A DNA stretch of 9,789 bases from Anaerolineales bacterium (GTDB taxonomy: Bacteria > Chloroflexota > Anaerolineae > 4572-78 > J111), in assembly GCA_012032575.1 (NCBI GenBank), contig JAAUSP010000265.1, positions 1 to 9,789 of the forward strand, written 5' to 3'. Both the position numbers and the translations under genes were made by a program. How positions within the stretch are numbered: position 1 is the first letter of the stretch; every line of letters starts with the position of its first letter. This document shows, piece by piece, positions 6,892-9,789 of this stretch. The notes below the pieces were generated by a model. The model was not told the origin of the DNA. It worked only from the letters and a program-made list of their open reading frames with translations, and did no database searches.

Positions 6892-6975
6892 GGCATAAAA
6901 CGTAAAACGTAATGATTCAAGGCGAAAATCTTTCCCCATAGAACCATTACGTTTTACTCATCACAATATTATGCC
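6892..6975. repeat. Nested inverted repeat in the metY-metX spacer
   Basis: A perfect 13-bp inverted repeat, GTAAAACGTAATG (6902-6914) and CATTACGTTTTAC (6945-6957), is nested within GGCATAA (6892-6898) and TTATGCC (6969-6975). It can form a hairpin of over 80 bases in the transcript. It has no T run typical of a terminator, so a repeat element or mRNA-stability structure is more likely. Together with its flanks it accounts for the spacer. Confidence 0.65.
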
Positions 6976-7014
6976 CCTTAAGTCGCCACAGGACAATTAT
7001 GGCTTACGTTTTGT

Positions 7015-8348
<1,334 letters not shown>

Positions 8349-8364
8349 CTACTCACCGCCTGGA

Positions 8365-8523
8365 ATACAAGGCTAAGGCTGAGGCTAAGGCTAAGACCAA
8401 TACTTTTCAAATAACGTAGTTTAGCCCCTTGTGGGCGGGCACAAGGCCCGATGCTACAGTCTTATTTGAAAAGTATTGAGGCTAAGACTCAATTTTCCTT
8501 CTCAGCCTCAGCCTTAGCCTTAA
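8365..8523. repeat. Imperfect palindrome of GGCTAA/GGCTGA repeats, split by an inserted element
   Basis: The left arm (about 8370-8397) is made of AAGGCTAAGGCTGAGGCT-type units. The right arm (about 8499-8523) is the inverse, TTCTCAGCCTCAGCCTTAGCC. Removing the element at 8398-8478 and one copy of the 10-bp direct repeat brings the arms together as a long hairpin with a loop rich in TCAATTTT. It occupies the spacer between cysE and metY. Confidence 0.7.
8398..8478. mobile_element. 81-bp miniature element with 17-bp perfect terminal inverted repeats and 10-bp direct repeats
   Basis: The ends are CAATACTTTTCAAATAA (8398-8414) and its exact inverse TTATTTGAAAAGTATTG (8462-8478). The element is flanked directly by AGGCTAAGAC on both sides (8388-8397 and 8479-8488). 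This is the structure of a MITE with a target-site duplication. It has no coding capacity. Its centre contains a second palindrome, CTTGTG-GGCGGG-CACAAG inside GTAG...CTAC. The direct repeats partly resemble the surrounding GGCTAA units, but their AAGAC ends do not follow the repeat period, which favours a true duplication. Confidence 0.75.
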
Positions 8524-8558
8524 CCTGTAGAGGATTTACCCCAGGGGATGAGCGTTTC

Positions 8559-9263
8559 TCAGATCGAAAAATCCTCGCCGCGCCAGATGCCGTGATCCTG
8601 GGTGTAAGGTGAAGGCAGCAAACCGTGCCCGTTGGACAGATGGCGCTCCAACTGCTCGACCCGCGCCATTAGCGCCACCAGCGAATCGCCGATGACATCC
8701 GGCAGCGAGCCGTGTTCCAGGTCGGGCCTGAGTTGGGCGGGGCGGGGTTTGCTGCGCTTGACAATTTCACCCGGCACACCGACTACCAGCGAGTCGGGCG
8801 GCACTGGCTTGACCACCACCGCATTGGCTCCAATGCGGCTGTTTTCACCGACGGTGATCGGTCCCAGGATTTTAGCCCCCGCCCCGACCACCACCCCATT
8901 GCCCAGGGTGGGGTGGCGCTTGCCTTTTTGCCAGCTTGTGCCGCCCAACGTCACCCCATGATACAGCGTTACATCAGCGCCGATTTCGGCGGTTTCGCCG
9001 ATAACAATGCCCATGCCGTGATCTATAAAAAAGCGCGGGCCGATGGTCGCGCCGGGATGGATTTCGATGCCGGTCAGGCTGCGCATGATTTGCGACAGCC
9101 AGCGGGCCAGCAGCTTGGCCCCTGCGGTCCACAACCGGTGGGTCAGCCGGTGGCCCCAAACGGCGTGCAGTCCCGGATAACACAGCAAAACTTCCAGCGA
9201 ACTACGCGCCGCCGGATCGCGGTCAAAAACGGATTGAATATCGTTGTGGATGGTTTTGAACAT
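8559..9263 (-). CDS. cysE: Serine O-acetyltransferase CysE
   Basis: CysE acetylates serine with acetyl-CoA, making O-acetylserine for CysK. The 234-residue frame is intact and of the short, Bacillus-like type. An N-terminal helical part contains [18 protein letters not shown]. The left-handed beta-helix follows: [12 protein letters not shown] (E67 at the catalytic acid position, which is Asp in E. coli), [17 protein letters not shown] with the catalytic H82, [22 protein letters not shown] (H117 of the RHP motif), [16 protein letters not shown] and GVPGEIV. The tail after about residue 172 is longer than in many relatives and ends GEDFSI; it is where the CysK-docking peptide lies in other SATs. 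A C-terminal isoleucine is exactly what CysK binding requires in known complexes. GGAGG sits 7 bases before the ATG, the best ribosome site in the window. It follows cysK by about 80 bp. Confidence 0.96.
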   Translation of the reverse strand: MFKTIHNDIQSVFDRDPAARSSLEVLLCYPGLHAVWGHRLTHRLWTAGAKLLARWLSQIMRSLTGIEIHPGATIGPRFFIDHGMGIVIGETAEIGADVTLYHGVTLGGTSWQKGKRHPTLGNGVVVGAGAKILGPITVGENSRIGANAVVVKPVPPDSLVVGVPGEIVKRSKPRPAQLRPDLEHGSLPDVIGDSLVALMARVEQLERHLSNGHGLLPSPYTQDHGIWRGEDFSI

Positions 9264-9280
9264 TGTTCCACCTCCAAACA

Positions 9281-9336
9281 GGAGAGATTAGAGATTGGAG
9301 ATTGGAGATTGGGTTAATCTCCTATCTCCAATCTCT
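9281..9336. repeat. GATTGGAGATT repeat forming a hairpin between cysK and cysE
   Basis: AGAGATTGGAGATTGGAG (9290-9307) and CTCCTATCTCCAATCTCT (9319-9336) are inverted copies matching at 17 of 18 positions. They can form a hairpin in the spacer. On the minus strand there is no trailing T run, so it is not a standard terminator. The 5' part resembles the repeat upstream of metW (5511-5532). Confidence 0.65.
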
Positions 9337-9342
9337 TTTGCC

Positions 9343-9789
9343 TTAATCAGTCAGACCGGCAAATAACGCAGTGCTCAGATAGCGCTCGCCAAAGGAGGGG
9401 ATAATCACTACGATGAGTTTGCCTTCGTTTTCGGGCCGGCGGGCTACTTGCAAGGCGGCCCAAGTTGCCGCGCCGGATGAAATGCCGACCAGCAGCCCTT
9501 CCTCGCGGGCCATGCGCCGGGCGGTGTCGAAGGCGTCATCGTTTTTGACCCGAATGACTTCGTCATAAATTTTGGTATTGAGTACATCGGGCACAAAACC
9601 GGCCCAATCCCCTGGATGGGATGCGGCCCTTTTTGCCCGCCCGACAGCACCGGCGATGCTTCCGGCTCCACCGCAATGGCCTGGAATGACGGTTTGCGGC
9701 TTTTGATAACCTCGCCCACCCCGGTGATGGTTCCGCCGGTACCAATGCCCGACACCAGGATGTCAACCTTGCCGTCGGTGTCGCGCCAG
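9343..9789 (-). CDS. cysK: Cysteine synthase CysK (O-acetylserine sulfhydrylase), partial; one frameshift
   Basis: CysK makes cysteine from O-acetylserine and sulfide with pyridoxal phosphate (fold type II). Only the C-terminal half lies in the window; the PLP lysine is beyond the right edge. The piece begins [16 protein letters not shown] and has the phosphate-binding loop [10 protein letters not shown], then [20 protein letters not shown]. One base is missing in the C run 9603-9605. After correction the frame reads [49 protein letters not shown] and [14 protein letters not shown] to the stop at 9343. All of these are standard CysK signatures; the AGFVP segment spans the proposed error. It is the most upstream gene seen and is followed by cysE after about 80 bp. 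CysM is less likely given the [11 protein letters not shown] ending. Confidence 0.93.

Overview
The window is one long minus-strand gene block from a GC-rich bacterium; every supported gene reads right to left. The genes fall into two metabolic modules. The style of the sequence suggests an uncultured, Chloroflexota-like bacterium known from a metagenome: a fused CbiX chelatase with degenerate second domain, a Cys/His-rich linker and a C-terminal domain, many short palindromic repeats between genes, and anaerobic-type cobalamin genes. This taxonomic reading is inference only.

Right part (9789 to 4867), sulfur amino-acid module, in transcription order: cysK (cysteine synthase, truncated by the window edge), cysE (serine acetyltransferase), metY (O-acetylhomoserine sulfhydrylase), metX (homoserine O-acyltransferase) and metW (MetX-associated methyltransferase-fold protein). 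Together they make cysteine from serine and homocysteine from homoserine by direct sulfhydrylation.

Left part (4742 to 1), cobalamin module: a cobalamin riboswitch (about 4570-4742), a leader with an intrinsic terminator (4482-4504), then a calcineurin-like metallophosphoesterase, cbiX (sirohydrochlorin cobaltochelatase), cbiC (precorrin-8X methylmutase) and cbiD (cobalt-precorrin-5B C1-methyltransferase). The stop and start codons overlap between the phosphoesterase and cbiX and between cbiX and cbiC. The modules fit together because homocysteine is commonly methylated by the B12-dependent MetH, although metH is not in this window.

Two things stand out. First, five of the eight biosynthetic genes (cysK, metY, metW, cbiX, cbiD) carry single-base indels next to short G/C runs. 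Each restores a textbook family sequence when corrected, so assembly or sequencing error is more likely than gene decay. Second, almost every spacer holds a different palindromic repeat. One (8398-8478) has 17-bp perfect terminal inverted repeats and a 10-bp direct repeat, as expected of a miniature transposable element. A heptamer-repeat hairpin occupies the variable arm of the riboswitch, and another palindrome appears to be inserted in frame inside cbiD. I did not find an unknown defence or mobile system; the novelty here lies in the repeats, the riboswitch arm and the phosphoesterase in a B12 operon.
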